From: Vanilla planifolia
Taxonomy: Eukaryota; Streptophyta; Magnoliopsida; Asparagales; Orchidaceae
Assembly (NCBI GenBank): GCA_023846275.1
Contig: CM043868.1
Span: 14,789,755-14,853,754, forward strand
Length of the DNA: 64,000 nt
Reading direction: 5' to 3'
In this document: piece by piece, positions 12,589 to 24,878 of the stretch
Numbering within the stretch: the first letter of the stretch is position 1
How the letters are laid out: every line of letters starts with the position of its first letter
Translations under genes and position numbers: made by a program
The notes under the pieces: model-generated
What the model was told of the DNA's origin: nothing
What the model saw: the letters and a program-made list of their open reading frames with translations, nothing else
The model's database searches: none

Positions 12589-15500
12589 TGCTTATGCATC
12601 TGATTTGTTTGATTAATTTTTAATTATTTGATGGGATGTTTTTTTTGGAAGAATTTCAAAGAAGAAACTTGGGCAAAGCTAACAACTGGAATTCAACACA
12701 GCAAGCAAACAAAGCCTTTTCTGCTGGGAAAAGAGAGAACAATAGTTTTTTTTTCTTTCACTTAATCAGACAAGAAAATGGTTCCTTTTGACGGCATACA
12801 CATGTTGGAGGAGGAGCCCAAAATAGAGGAAGAAAAAGATAAATGCAAATAGAACATAGCAGGTATTCCGTCACAAAACAAAGAAAATAGAGAACAATAC
12901 ACGTTACTTCTGCTACAACATACTTCTCAACTATAGAGAATGCACACAAATACCAAACAAACCAAATGCCACATTTCAGGAGAACTTGGGGACAGGAGAA
13001 CACAGGGACTTGTTAAAATTAAATAAAATAAGAAGTTTTAAACCTACAAACATTAAGTAAAATAATGATTTTAAACAATTATCATTCACCACTCTTCCTT
13101 TGTTCAAAATGACAGACTCCCAACTTAAGAGTCTTTGCGAAAATCATGTGGCTTATTCATTGGTGCCATAGAACTTAAGATTATTGTATTTCTTGATACA
13201 AGACTTTCAATAATATGATCTTGAACATTAACATGCTATCTTCTGCTTTAAAACTAAATTTTTTTATCGCATCATAGAATTGTTGTGATAATAACGATCT
13301 TTGTTGGGACATTTTCTTTACAATTAACATTAACAAGAATTCTTCACAACTACATTGCAAAGTTATTAAAATTTCCACCATGTTTTTATCTTTGATTATT
13401 GATAATGTAATTGTATCTTGCTTTCTTGAACAACATTATATTGCTTCATATCCTGAACAAAAAATGAATCCGCTACAATTTCGATCATATAAGCTTCATG
13501 TCTAATTACTATTAGTAAAATCAAATAATTCAATGTCAAGAACTTTGGAATATGAATATCATATTCATTAATGTAGTTATATAATGAAGAAGTTCTTTGG
13601 TGCATCAAGGTATTAAGTTGATGGATTATGCATTAATCTGAAAATATATGATATCAGGTCTTGATTATAATAGATAGTTTTACCTATCAAAATAAGGTTC
13701 TAAAATACTTGCCATTAATCATATTTATTCCATCTTCAGGTGTCAAAGTTTTGTTTACAATACTGGGTATAGAAGTAGCATTGTAATCTAGTATATCAAA
13801 CTTTAGTAAATAACTTATTTCATTTGTGACACAAAAAAAAACTATATTTTGCTTATTTCACTTTAAGCCAGGTGAAATAATACAACAAATGCAAAAATGT
13901 TGTTTCAAACATGCCCATCATACATTATTTTAACCTTCGTGTTTTACATAAAGAATGGTCTTGCTCTTATTTCTTTCAAACTCGTCACCCAAAAAAAAGC
14001 ATCAAGTTTTGTGTAGCATATATTAGTTGCCTATTTAAGTTTATATAAAGGTTTTTGTAACATGTAGAATTTATTTTTATTTTCATCATCAATGAAACAT
14101 TATGGTTGAAAACATAGATTTCATCTTTCAAATCATCATTCAAAAATGAAGATGTCATATCAAGTTAATATACTTCTTGAATAAACCAGCAGATAAGACT
14201 AGAATAGTTCCTCATGTATCAAAGTAAGGAAATGGAAAAAAATGTATCTTTAAAGTACACTCTTTATTCTTATGACTACCCTTCTATTATTAATTATCTT
14301 TTATATTTTTATATAGTTTCATACGTCTAAAATTTTGTTTTGTACACTCTTCTTTGTCCAATGATACCAATTTTTTTATTCTTTTGAATTAGATTCATTT
14401 TTTCTTTTGCTTATATCTTGATTCTAATAATTTCACATTGCCTCAGTTATCCCTTAGAACATAAAGCATATATATATATATATATACACTCACACCTAAA
14501 CACACACTAGCAACCGTAATTGAGCAAAGAAATTGAAACACAGTGAGAGAAAAGCATTCTTGTTGGAATAATTAGAGGAAGCCAAGGAAAACAATCCATC
14601 CTTGTAAATTAATGTTCATGGAGATAGACAAGGTGAGAATCTTGAAAAATTTCCATCTATTTTTATATTTCCTTTTTGCAAAAGGAATGGTTTAGGGTTT
14701 TTCTATTTTTGAGTTTAAGAAATGTGATGGTTTGAGCCTAAAGACATAAGGAAGTGCATTGTCCATGATTCCTTAAGGTTGGGGACAAGATTTGGAAATG
14801 AAATTGTTGGATTTTTCTTGGAAGATATTATTTCCTGAAGCTAACATTTTATTATTAGAAAAGCAAAAATCTAGTTTTCTAAAGAGAAATGAATGGTATG
14901 AAAATATTTCATATATGATATATTCAACTCATGAAGTAATTAGAACCAACTTCCAAAAAAAAAATGAATGATATGTTACTATTTTACTTACAATATATTA
15001 AGTTCAAGATAAAGTAACAACTAAAAGGTCATAAGGTCTGTTAGTATGAATAATGGGTGCTAGACCTCAACATATAATATATTAAGAAATAATAGATACT
15101 ACATTAAATTGAAAAAGAAAATGCGTGATTGAAAGGAAAGAGTTATTCATTTAGCTAAAATTTTTTTTTGGAACTAATGTATCCTACATTGATCTTAGTT
15201 TAATAATCTAGAAGAAAAGGTGGATAGTTTATAATGTAGAGGAAATATTTAATATGCAACATGATTTATTTAATATGTTTTACATTCACGAATTAAAAAA
15301 GGGTAGAATATTGCAAAATGCAAGTATAACAAGAAAAGCTATGTAATAACCTCATATAAATCAAATACATTTGATTTGTGAGGTAGATATCAAAAGCAAA
15401 CAAAATAATAGAATAGAGCCCATCTTTAAAGCTTCAAGTAGATTAATCTAAAATTGTTAATATAAGTAAAACAGTTTAATTAAAATAAAAGAAAGCATTT

Positions 15501-16019
15501 ATGATAGCATTATTGAATGACATAAAGTAGTTAATAAGATCTAAATTTTATATATGTGAAATTAATATATTTATATGTATTTCTAAATTTTTTATTATGC
15601 AAGATGAAAACATGAAAAATAAGAAAAACGTGTAAAAGAATAGAAATGGAGAAGCATAAATATGAAAATTGGCTAAATAAACCTTTTAGTAATACAACTT
15701 CATACATCTTATGAAGTAAAAGAAAAAAAAATAAAAGAATCAAATATGATTTCTCTAATGACATTATCCCATAGTTGAAAAAAAATATGACATTGATAAT
15801 AAATGAAGCTACAAAATAAAAAAAATATACCACTAATAATAAATTAGTCATGAAATATAAAGAACAAAAAAGAAAAATGACCTTAACATAAGATACAAAG
15901 TGTGATACAATAATAACAATATATCAGGCCAACATGAAAGAAATTATAGGATAACAATAACGAAGGAAAGCACAACCCTAATAAAAAAATATAAAAATGT
16001 GAAAGGATAGGAAAGAAAA

Positions 16020-16085
<66 letters not shown>

Positions 16086-19000
16086 TTGCATAAAGAAACA
16101 CTTATGTATTAGAACAACAATAAACTCTATTTTATTTTAACAAAATATTGGTGATCTATGAAAATAAATAAAGAGTATAATATATTATTGATATCATGAT
16201 GTTATTTTATTAAGTAAAACATAAGATTATGTGAAGTGCCAAAAATTAAATATTTTTACAAAAAAAATATAATACTAATATAATATAAGATAGAAAATTA
16301 ATGAAAAGGCATAAAACATAATAGTGTGACTTCAATCTTGGCATCACATGATTCATCCTCTTTGGATCCTTAGTTTGCTAGAAATCAACATTGAAGTGTC
16401 ATCGAATATCATTTAAAAATTTTTAAATTGTAGAAGAAATGGAGTCACCATATTTCTCTCAAATTTAGCAGCTTAGTTTACTTCAATAGCTAAAGCTCAA
16501 GAGGGACTATCATTGGGTGGCTAAAGTTATGTAGGGATTGCCTTCGATGGTTGAATAATTATCTAGAATTGCTCATAATAAATCACTTTATGTGCCTCCC
16601 TAAGTGGTTCGTTATGGACCTCTTAGTAGGTTAACTTATCTTACAAGCAAAAATTGACTTAACAATTCAAAGTTAATGTTATCATCTTTCTATGCACGTG
16701 GTGCAGTCAAATAGCCACTCAAAGTGGTATGCTGACACTATAAATTAATACTTTCAAGATGCATTACATCATGTTTTCACAACTGTAAGAGAATCAAACT
16801 CTAATGAGTGGATGAATGGGCATATTATTAGTGAAATATCTAAGTAGTTCCTTAAGATTATAACAAATTATTATCTAAATAATGTATTTGCTAGTTTCAT
16901 CAAATTAATTGTAATCAATATAATTGGAAATTTGATGTGAATTGGTGGGTTGAATGAATGCCAAATATCATCTTAGTTGTTGTGACAACTTTAATAGCAA
17001 ATTAATCTGGATGTAAAATTGTGATACATTTGATGAATTGGATGGTGGGTATATTATTTGTGGATTTACGTTCCTGTAATAGAAATGAAATCTCTATATA
17101 ATATAATAGTGATGTAAATAGAAGATCTAATAACTTAATACTAGTCATTGGAATAACAATCTATATAGAATCAATATTTTGTGAGCTCAAAATCATAATG
17201 AAATTGTCAGTTATAGAGTAAGTTGACCTAGTTAATAATAATCAATTGATCCTTAAACCATTTTGAAGTAATTAAATTTTTTTGTGTGTCTACACATGAT
17301 AAATCATTTTAAGATACTATCATGATTAATAGTGTACTTAGTTAGAGTCATGACAAAAAGCTAAAAATGATGATAGTTATGACAATGGCAAAATCTTATA
17401 CAGAAGAAGCATATTGAACTAATTAGAGAATCTAATAGATAAGTTTTAATGCTTATACTATATGAAAAAATAGTAATGATATAGAGAGAATTCCATTAAG
17501 TTTACTTGAGAAATGCTACAATCTTATGGAAATATCATTTGTCATTTCTATCAAAAACAAGATCGACTTGATTAGGGTTTAGCATATTTTCTCCCCATAC
17601 AACAAAAAAAATTTCAAGTAAGGTGTCAACCTAATCTTATTAAGTCTTCCTTATGCTACTATCTTAATCAGAAAGTTTAATTATTTATTCTTCTAAGAAA
17701 TCCTTGAGGCCCTATCTTTAGGAATATACATGGTGCTTTATTTTAGTCATTCTATTGTAGGTGTATTGGTATCTTCCTTAATTGGCTCAATTATAGGGTG
17801 CATAATCCTTCAGTGCAAAAAATTAAATTCAAAGAGATCCACTTGTTTCCATTTGTAAAATCAATTTTTTGAAGAAAAGTAAAAATACAAATAATAATGA
17901 TATTTTTTTGTCGTAGATGATTATCTTAATAACAGAGGTTGCAATTGATGGTAGAGAATTTGGAAATATAATTCTCTAATCTTTTTTTATCCTTACACCT
18001 TTAAATAAGATTTGAAATCTAGGTTAAATTACAAGTTCTTCCAATAAATAGACATTTTGAAATAAGATTTCTCTTGCAATCTTAAAGCACAATGTATTTC
18101 TAAATCTAATAATAATCAAATTAGATAGGTCATCCAATTTGCACAAAAACATGAGTTATTGTAACCTTTTTCATGTATTATGAGATGCTCATATAGCACA
18201 TATACGTCAAGGAAAGATGTCATTCTCTAAGAATCTTTTTCATCTTGTCCTAAGTCTCTTTAAACTCCAAGCATATAATTGTTTAGTCCTTTTCCTTTTT
18301 GTGTGTACCTTGATTTGGTCCATTCGTTTCATTCTTACAAATCATAGCCCACATTTGAAATAACTATTTATTTTAACCAATCAATATATGAAGGTATTAA
18401 AATTATATATTACATAAAATGTAAGGGTTTCTACCTAAACTCATTTAAGTGATGTAATGATCATCCTCATAAGATAATTAATTATGATGTTTTCTCTCTC
18501 ATCTCATTGATATTCTTATATGGGTTTTCTTTTTCATTTTTTGAGAGAGATAGCATTGTTAGTATTGATGTTTTCTCTCTTAGTCTCTTTAGTTACTCTC
18601 ATACATTCTTAAATTCACTAAATACTAATATGTAACTCTTTTTTTAGTATTTCATGAAATCTCTAGGAGTCAGAGTGATCTATTTGCTCACGATGTTCAT
18701 CAAATATCAAACATCTTTAACAATTAGGGAATTAAAGTAAGCTATTTTTTTTACAAGATACATCAAAGACTAATATATCTTTAACAATTGAGCTTTTGTA
18801 ATTCTACAAGTTTTTGTAATCCTATAGGATCCATGAGACAATTTCTATAACAAGTTGTTATAAATGTTTAACCAACTACTCTAATATCAATTTGGCACAA
18901 CATAGGATCAATCAAAACAATTGGCTTTATAGTTAACATAAATAAATCATATTTCTAGAATTTTCATTTTAATGCTTGTAAATAATAAGGTCATGACAAT

Positions 19001-19781
19001 TGTACTTTAAATTAAATTATTTTTTTGAACTTTGAAACAATTATCTAGGATTTTAATCCTAAATTGAAAAGTGTTAATTGAGAAGTTAGGTTTAACGCAA
19101 CCATTTTTTTTAGACATTGTTGGATTTCTTTGAATTTTTCCCATATTCCAAAGGTTGTAATATGTAAGCATGGAGTATAAGCAATGCAAAAAAAAGGTTC
19201 TGGAAAGTTTTTTGATAGTACCAAAAGCTCACAAAGTTTTTGACCTAAAAAAACTTTATTGGACTTGAAAAAGTAGATTAAAATCCTATCATGTAATTTG
19301 ATAAATAAATTTCATTAGGCAAAAATTTTTAGCTAAGGAGTCCACTTTATGATTTAGTTTTTTGGAAACCAAAGTTAAAATTCAAATAAAGGCTCACTAA
19401 AAAGTACATCTAGTAAGTTTTACATGACATAAGAAATTTAACTTAGAACATATTACAATGACAAAGAAAAAAAAGCTTAAAAATGTATAAAAGTTACTAT
19501 TTAAAAAAATTTAGGGATTCCAAAAAAAATTGATAAATTGTCGACATTAAAAAAATCATCATATAGACTATTAAATCTTTAACCATAGTCATTGGTGTAA
19601 AATTTGAGCAAAAGACAAAATAGCAATGAACCCTACTAAGTCAAACAACAATGGATGCAATCATATGAAATACTAAACAAGTGAAATTTCTTGGAAAGAA
19701 AACTCAAGTCTAATGCAATCTGTGACAACAAAGTGAACGAAAGTAATAAAGGGATAAGAAAGAGTTCATAATAGAAAAAAG
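12589..19781. other. Gene-free AT-rich DNA
   Basis: A long AT-rich stretch. Short minus-strand open frames at 12758-13003 and 13181-13608 could be retroelement debris but could not be assigned. 16.3-16.7 kb holds imperfect repeated phrases of the kind seen in old LTRs. Microsatellites occur near 14468-14486 and at 16022-16083. No RNA gene was recognised. Confidence 0.5.
16022..16083. repeat. AT microsatellite, 62 bases
   Basis: An uninterrupted alternation of A and T over 62 bases. It is a perfect self-complementary tract that can extrude a hairpin and is likely to vary in length between individuals. Confidence 0.9.
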
Positions 19782-19787
19782 CTTCTT

Positions 19788-20289
19788 AGGCGATTAAAGT
19801 GGAATAGAGACCACTTTTGATGATTGATGAAACACTCAAGGTGGTTGATCCCTGCAACCAAGTGCTTTTACATGACATTGAGGAGCTGCAGGCAAGAGAA
19901 TCGAGGGTGGGACTCCCTGAGGAGGACCATGGCGTCTCGCGGAATTGATCACTGCCTTCCATAGGTGTTGTGCCCACGAGGAGCAGTGGTGGTGGCAGCG
20001 TGCCAAGGTCCACTGGGCACAAGTCGGGGACGCCAACACGCGCTTCTTTCACAATATGGCTTCGTCTCGTGCCCGTATGAACCGCATATCTATGCTCCAG
20101 GGAGATGACGACCAGGTGGCAGATTCCCCGGACAGCATCAGGCAGGTCTTAACAGAGTATTTTGAGCGCAAGTGGCGTTGCGGCATTTCCAGGGATTTCC
20201 CGCAAGTCATCTCTTCCCCGACGGTTTTGAATTCTAAGGTGGCTTTCAAGATGGGAGCTAAGGTTTCGGGGCATAAAAAGGAATAGGGT
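19788..20289 (+). pseudogene. LINE ORF2 fragment: linker before the reverse transcriptase
   Basis: The first codons read RRLKWNRDHF and then hit a stop; a shift of frame restores IDETLKVV and EELQARESRVGLPEE, the coiled linker found in plant L1 ORF2. From 19945 another frame gives QRAKVHWAQVGDANTRFFH, the very conserved QKsRvxWLxxGDxNTkFFH motif. At least two frame changes lie within 500 bases, and a TAG closes the last frame at 20284-20286. Confidence 0.7.
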
Positions 20290-21588
20290 GCCGGGATGTG
20301 ACGGGATCTCGGTTGAATTCTTACACGGCTACTGGACCATTGCGCGTCATGATGTCATTAAAGCTGTGCTGGCTTTTTTTTAGGACTGCAAGCTCTCAAA
20401 TAAGTGGAAGGACACCCTTATCATCCTGATTCCAAAGAAGCAGGATGCGAGCAAGTCGGAGCATTACAGACCTATTATCTCTGTAACACTGTGTACAAGG
20501 TGGTGGCACGGGTCCTTGTCGGGAGGCTGAAGCCCGTTTTGCCGGACCTCATTTCGCAGGAACAGGTGGTGTTTATTCCTGGCCGCAACATTTCTGATAA
20601 TATCAACATCATGCAGGAGATGATTGCTAGGATGCGGACTTGCAAAGGCGCGGTTGGACTCATGGCAGTGAAGCTCGATATGGAACAGGCCTATGACTGT
20701 GTCTGTTGGGACTTCCTTCTTGAGATGTTGATGGCTATGAGATTTCCTCCCATCTGGAGGGACTGGATTGCTGCTTGCATCATTAGCCCAAGATTCAGCG
20801 TCCTCTTTAATGGAATTCACCTCCCGTGGGTGGTGGCTCAGAGGGGTCTCCGGCACGGCTGTCCGCTCTCCCCGTATCTCTATGTCATGGCATCCGAATA
20901 TCTCTCGTGCTTGGTGAGGAACCATGAATCCCGACAGCTTTTGGAGTTCCGGCCGGGGATGCATGCGCCTTGCATCTCGCACCTCCTCTTCGCCAATGAC
21001 GTCATCCTTTTCACTCCTGCCTCCCGTATCGCTGCCCGTGCCATCAGGAGGATTATCCGTGAGTTTGGGAAGGTCGCAGGTTTGCAGGTGAATCTCGCAA
21101 AATCCAGGGTCTTCTTTAGCTCTAACCTCTGCAGGAAGAAGTCCAAGTTGATCCTCAGGAAGCTCAGTATGGAGGAAGGAAGTTCTTTTACATACCTGGG
21201 GATCCCTATCACTGCCAAGCCCCTTTCCAAGATTGACCTCAGCTTCTTGCTTCAACGGTTGGATGCCATGCTGATCAATTGGAGAGTCTGGCCTCTTTCG
21301 CTGGCGGGCGGGGACGTTCTGGCATTGTCAGTCCTCAGTACCATCCCCTGCCACGTGCTGAGGCATTGTGTTGTGCCTGTGGGGATTATTGAGGCCATGG
21401 AGCAGCGCATCAGGAGATTTCTGTGGGGCGGGACTAACAGCGCGAAGGCTATGCATTATACGGCTTGGGAGTGCATCACGCTGCCAAAATCTGCGGGTGG
21501 TTTGGGCCTCCGGGACCTCCGCGTTTGGCATTGCATTCTTCACATAGAGGGTTGTAGACGCATTCTCAATCGGGAGCCTAGCCTCTAG
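20290..21588 (+). pseudogene. LINE reverse transcriptase fragment
   Basis: RNA-directed DNA polymerase of the LINE. The leading part (about 20290-20390) matches the PGxDG...W entry region but is out of frame with the rest. An open frame of 394 codons from about 20404 holds LIPKK, the palm motif KLDMEQAYDCVCWDFL, GLRHGCPLSP and the catalytic-loop region. In the catalytic box the expected FADD reads FAND (20989-21000), so the first active-site aspartate is asparagine, which should abolish polymerase activity. The frame ends in TAG at 21586-21588, and the next segment continues in the same frame. Confidence 0.85.
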
Positions 21589-22577
21589 GTGGATTTGATG
21601 CGGAGAAGATATGCTATGGAGGATCCACTGATGAAGGTGCCCCGCAACACGTCCCTGGTTTGCAAAATGATGTTGGGGGCAATGCCGGAGGTCATTTCCC
21701 TCTTTGTTTGGCTTATTGGGGATGGGCGGACGACGAGATTTTTGGAAGATAACTGGCTGGGAGTCCTTCCTTTGAGTTGCTGGCCTACTTTCATCAATAT
21801 GAACACCCACTGGTCGGCCAATGTCGCTGAATGTCTCTTGCCTGGCGGGAATTGGAATTGGGATGTTATCAGTGCTTGAGCAGATGGAGAGCTTCAGGAC
21901 CGCATCTTCCAAGAGCCTTGCGGTCCTCACAGGACGTATTGCTTCTTTCCCTTATGGAGAAGCCCCGGGCTGCCAGTGGCCCGATCTACTCGAGCATCAT
22001 CTGTAATGCTTGGAAGGGCGGTAATTGCAGTAGGTCCTTGGAGGAATTCCGTGGCATCTGGAAGTTAAAGGTCACTCCCAGGGTCCGCGTCTTCATGTGG
22101 AGGGTCGCCGGTGATCACCTTCCGTCGGCGGTGTGGTTGGCCAGCCGAAAGCTTAGCAACTCTCCTTCTTGCCAGCAGGGTTGCACGGAAGACGAGTCCT
22201 TGCAACACATCTTTTGGCACTGCCCGAGAGCCGAAGAGGTTTGGGCTGATTGCACTGTTCGGGCAGCGTTGACCAACTTGGACCAGTCAACCGGGGTAGA
22301 TCTACCGTTCATTGACAGGGTCCTCCGGTTCGTCGGGTCTCCTGTTGCTCGCCAGGGTGCCGGGCAATTGGTTGCTCCCACCATTGCGACTACGCTGTAT
22401 TATATTTGGTCGAGGAGGAATGCAGCCAGACAAAACACCCCGGTGCCTCCACCTGGCTCTACTATCCGAACTATCTTGCTTGAGGTTCACTCGTCCCTCA
22501 ATCGACATCTTTCCCTCTTCTCCCTGTCCAGCGAGAACCCTGGCAAATCTACGGACTTGCTTGTTACGTACAATTAG
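21589..22577 (+). pseudogene. LINE C-terminal region with zf-RVT domain
   Basis: The first 290 bases stay in the reverse transcriptase frame (LVCKMMLGAMPE...RTTRFLEDNWLG), then the reading shifts to another frame from about 21831. That frame encodes the zf-RVT region (WKLKVTPRVRVFMWRVAGD, then the Cys/His cluster in CQQGCTEDESLQHIFWHC). In L1 elements this zinc-binding segment lies between reverse transcriptase and RNase H. The frame ends at 22575-22577. Confidence 0.75.
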
Positions 22578-22589
22578 ATCCCCCCCCAA

Positions 22590-22990
22590 CAGGTTGGATC
22601 AGAGTGAATTGCGATGTCGCAGTTGGTGATTCGATGGCCGGGTTGGGCATGGTTGTGCGGAATTGCTTGGGCAGTCCTCTCCTAGTGGCTGGCAAGAGAT
22701 TGTTATCCCAGACAATTGACATGATGGAGACCCAAGCTTTGCTTATGGCACTTGACATGGTTAGGGATCTTCTTCCACTGCACCGGGCTGTGGAACTCCA
22801 ATCTGACTCAATACTGGCTATTCAGGAGGTGCGCGAGATGGTATCCCTCCCCCCAAGGTTGGGTGTCTTCGTGGCAACTATCCAGTACGCTTTAGGTCTT
22901 GAGGTCGTTCGTTTCTCACACATCCTCAGAGACGGGAATACGACTGCTGACTAGGCTGCTCGGGCAGCGTGCCTTAACGACTTCATCTGG
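22590..22990 (+). pseudogene. LINE RNase H domain fragment
   Basis: Plant-type RNase H found at the end of many L1 ORF2 proteins. The four acidic catalytic positions are visible: D in VNCDVAVGD, E in METQALL, D in LQSDSILAI and D in GNTTAD. A TAG at 22952-22954 then interrupts the frame just before the last helix (AARAALND). The domain is in a different frame from the zf-RVT segment. Confidence 0.75.
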
Positions 22991-23129
22991 GGCCCCGAGG
23001 ATCCCATTCCTAAGCCCCTACTCGACCTCATGTTATTTGACTTCACTTTCGATCCCCCTTGAGGATCTTTTTGTAATTTGGGCTTGGCCTTGATATAATA
23101 AATATTATATCCTCTTCAAAAAAAAAAAA

Positions 23130-23800
23130 GAATAACATCAATCGTTACAATGTCTTCAACGACAAAACAAAATTGTTGTGAACTCTAACTTTCCAACGAG
23201 GTCTTTCAAGTTACAAGAGAAAATCCAATGACCTATTCACTCCATAAAATCAACCCCATATATATTGAAACAACACAATCAATCAAGCCATTTTGCAAAT
23301 TAATAAGGGCATAGAACATAATACAAAATTAAAACACAAAATACAACAAAATATAACTAATGACAAGTAAAAGAAATGAGTGAAATAAATTAATAAAGTT
23401 GTCACATACATATCGTAAGAAAACATCGCATTTTTTTCATCTAGTGATTTAACATAAGTCATTTCAAATATTGTTGTCGAAACAAAATGAGATGTGAATC
23501 TGATGAGATTGGTGATTTGACATGAATAATGATCGTTTATAATTGGACAGTTGCTAGGTACCTGGGAGAATAATTCCACTGTGGATGTATAATTTGGCCA
23601 TCTGTTTGTCTCAATTTGCTGAGTTGGCATAGCACCTACATGACGATCGTATTGAGCCAACTTGGACTCTCGCCGCAATTTAAAAATTGCTTTATCTTAA
23701 GCTACAACAAACAAAACTTAATCCTCCCACCGTCACCAATTAATATATTAATAAAAACATTTAAAATAATGTGCATTTCTTATGTTGTGTATAACGCAAA
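23130..23800. other. Spacer between the LINE and a promoter
   Basis: AT-rich sequence with one longer minus-strand open frame (23283-23678) that shows no family motif and is probably chance. It rises in GC towards the promoter at 23.8 kb. Confidence 0.45.
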
Positions 23801-23806
23801 CTTCAA

Positions 23807-23890
23807 AGCCCATTATCAAACCATAGTATTTTGGGCCGTAAGATTCACGTGATTTAGGGTTTCGTTTTGTTCCCCCATCTTCTATAAATA
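23807..23890 (+). promoter_or_regulatory. Housekeeping-type promoter: two site II elements, telo-box, G-box, TATA box
   Basis: Within 84 bases there are a reversed site II element (AGCCCA, 23807-23812), a forward site II (TGGGCC, 23832-23837), a CACGTG G-box (23846-23851), a telo-box on the reverse strand (TTTAGGGTTT, 23853-23862) and a TATA box (TATAAATA, 23883-23890). Site II plus telo-box is the known signature of plant promoters for ribosomal proteins, snoRNA clusters and other translation or mitochondrial housekeeping genes. Transcription would start near 23915 and run to the right. Confidence 0.65.
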
Positions 23891-24071
23891 TGCGCCTGAC
23901 TCCAATCCAATGCATTGGACACCCGCTCTGGCACCGCCGACGCTCAAATTAGGTTTTCAATTTCTTCTGCTCTTCTACAGGCCGGATATCATCGTTATCC
24001 TTTTTGTAGTATCTGCGGATGTTTATTTATTTTTTTTAATTTGATCTATTTCTGCCTTTCAAGTTTGAGTT

Positions 24072-24186
24072 GCTCGAGTCGGAGGTGATGATCCTTTCCC
24101 CAAATGATCGACACTGATTTGAAAGTGCTTTCTTTGAGTTTCTCCATCGAGAGAAATCAAGCCAGTGGACCTGATCCCGACCGAGC
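24072..24186 (+). ncRNA. Candidate C/D-box snoRNA
   Basis: A perfect C box GTGATGA (24085-24091) and a D box CTGA (24171-24174) are enclosed by a terminal stem: GCTCG-A-GTCGG (24072-24082) pairs with CCGAC-CGAGC (24177-24186), ten base pairs with one bulged A. An internal CTGA (24114-24117) could be D', and a TTTCTC/GAGAAA hairpin lies between it and D. It sits about 160 bases after the expected start of the site II/telo-box promoter, a promoter type known for plant snoRNA genes. No rRNA target was identified, a convincing C' box is missing and 115 nt is long for the class, so this is tentative. The same bases could instead be a structured 5' leader of the gene starting at 24830. Confidence 0.35.
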
Positions 24187-24829
24187 CCTGCAGTTTTCAC
24201 ACTTTAAATGTTAAATTGATCGCTCTTCATAATTAGCCAACTATATGAATTCGACATTTTCTTCGTACTCGTTGTTGTTTTCGATTTCGGAACTTTTGAT
24301 TGCAGTTAGAAATTTGTTCGGTTTATTTATGGAATTGATTATTCTTTCACCTCGTGATCGTCAAAGATAAAATGAAATAGATTGACGAATATTTTCCTAT
24401 TAGATTATGCTCCAGTGGATGATGGCATCAAAATTGACTGATGTGATTATATAATTGAACGTAATATTTATCTGAAAACATGATTATTTTCTTTTTAGCA
24501 ACACAGTGGATGATTGATTGCCCTCCGAAAATTATCTCGATGATCCCTCACTAGCAATTCTTGATAACAGACAGATGCTTCTCCTACAAAAATCTACATT
24601 AATTCAGCTAACTGCTCCTTTGCATCGCTAAAGCCGTATTTGATCGTTACATGGCAAATATTTTATTGTGTTACATATCAAATTCTACTTGAGGCTTGCC
24701 ATTTTATATTTACAAATCCGAATGTGGATTATTAATGAGGGTCTGCTTGCATGTGCAGTTTTTCAAACAAAGGGTTTTTCACAGAATACACCGTTTTTTA
24801 TTAGAGCTGACAAGCTTTGGCTTTAAACC

Positions 24830-24878
24830 ATGATGGGACGCAACGTCAAACAGGACTTCCTTTTGATGGCTGTTGGAG
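24830..24878 (+). CDS. Orphan first coding exon, protein unknown
   Basis: ATG ATG GGA CGC opens a frame reading MMGRNVKQDFLLMAVG, followed by a good donor (GAG|GTATGC) at 24878/24879, phase 1. It lies about 0.9 kb downstream of the site II/telo-box promoter, and the intervening sequence has possible leader-intron acceptors such as TGCATGTGCAG near 24758. The polar start followed by a hydrophobic run would suit a small membrane protein. No continuation could be found in the next 4 kb of AT-rich DNA before the copia element, nor convincingly beyond it. The gene may be broken, may have a very long intron, or the exon may be spurious. The protein was not recognised. Confidence 0.35.

Larger units (their letters stand above)
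19782..23129 (+). mobile_element. 5'-truncated L1-type LINE retrotransposon
   Basis: A GC-rich block (sharp contrast with flanks) that carries, in order, the tail of the region before the reverse transcriptase, the reverse transcriptase, a zf-RVT zinc-binding region and an RNase H domain, followed by a 12-base poly-A tail (23118-23129). This is the layout of plant L1 LINEs. The endonuclease and any upstream ORF are missing, as expected from 5' truncation during target-primed insertion. The coding region is broken by several stops and frame changes, so the copy is dead. No target-site duplication could be found by eye. The left end is taken as just before the first LINE-like codons (RLKWN at about 19790). 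Confidence 0.85.

Noticed and set aside
16022-16083. Tyr/Ile repeat peptide over the AT tract (minus-strand frame 15883-16101)
   Set aside because: It is a translation of a dinucleotide microsatellite, not a gene.
20464-21255. Long minus-strand open frame of 263 codons
   Set aside because: It lies exactly opposite the LINE reverse transcriptase and has no family motif.
24400-24560. Further C/D-box snoRNAs (ATGATGG near 24419, CTGA near 24437 and 24470; CAGTGGATGAT repeated near 24412 and 24504)
   Set aside because: The C boxes deviate from consensus and no terminal stem pairs, unlike the candidate at 24072-24186.
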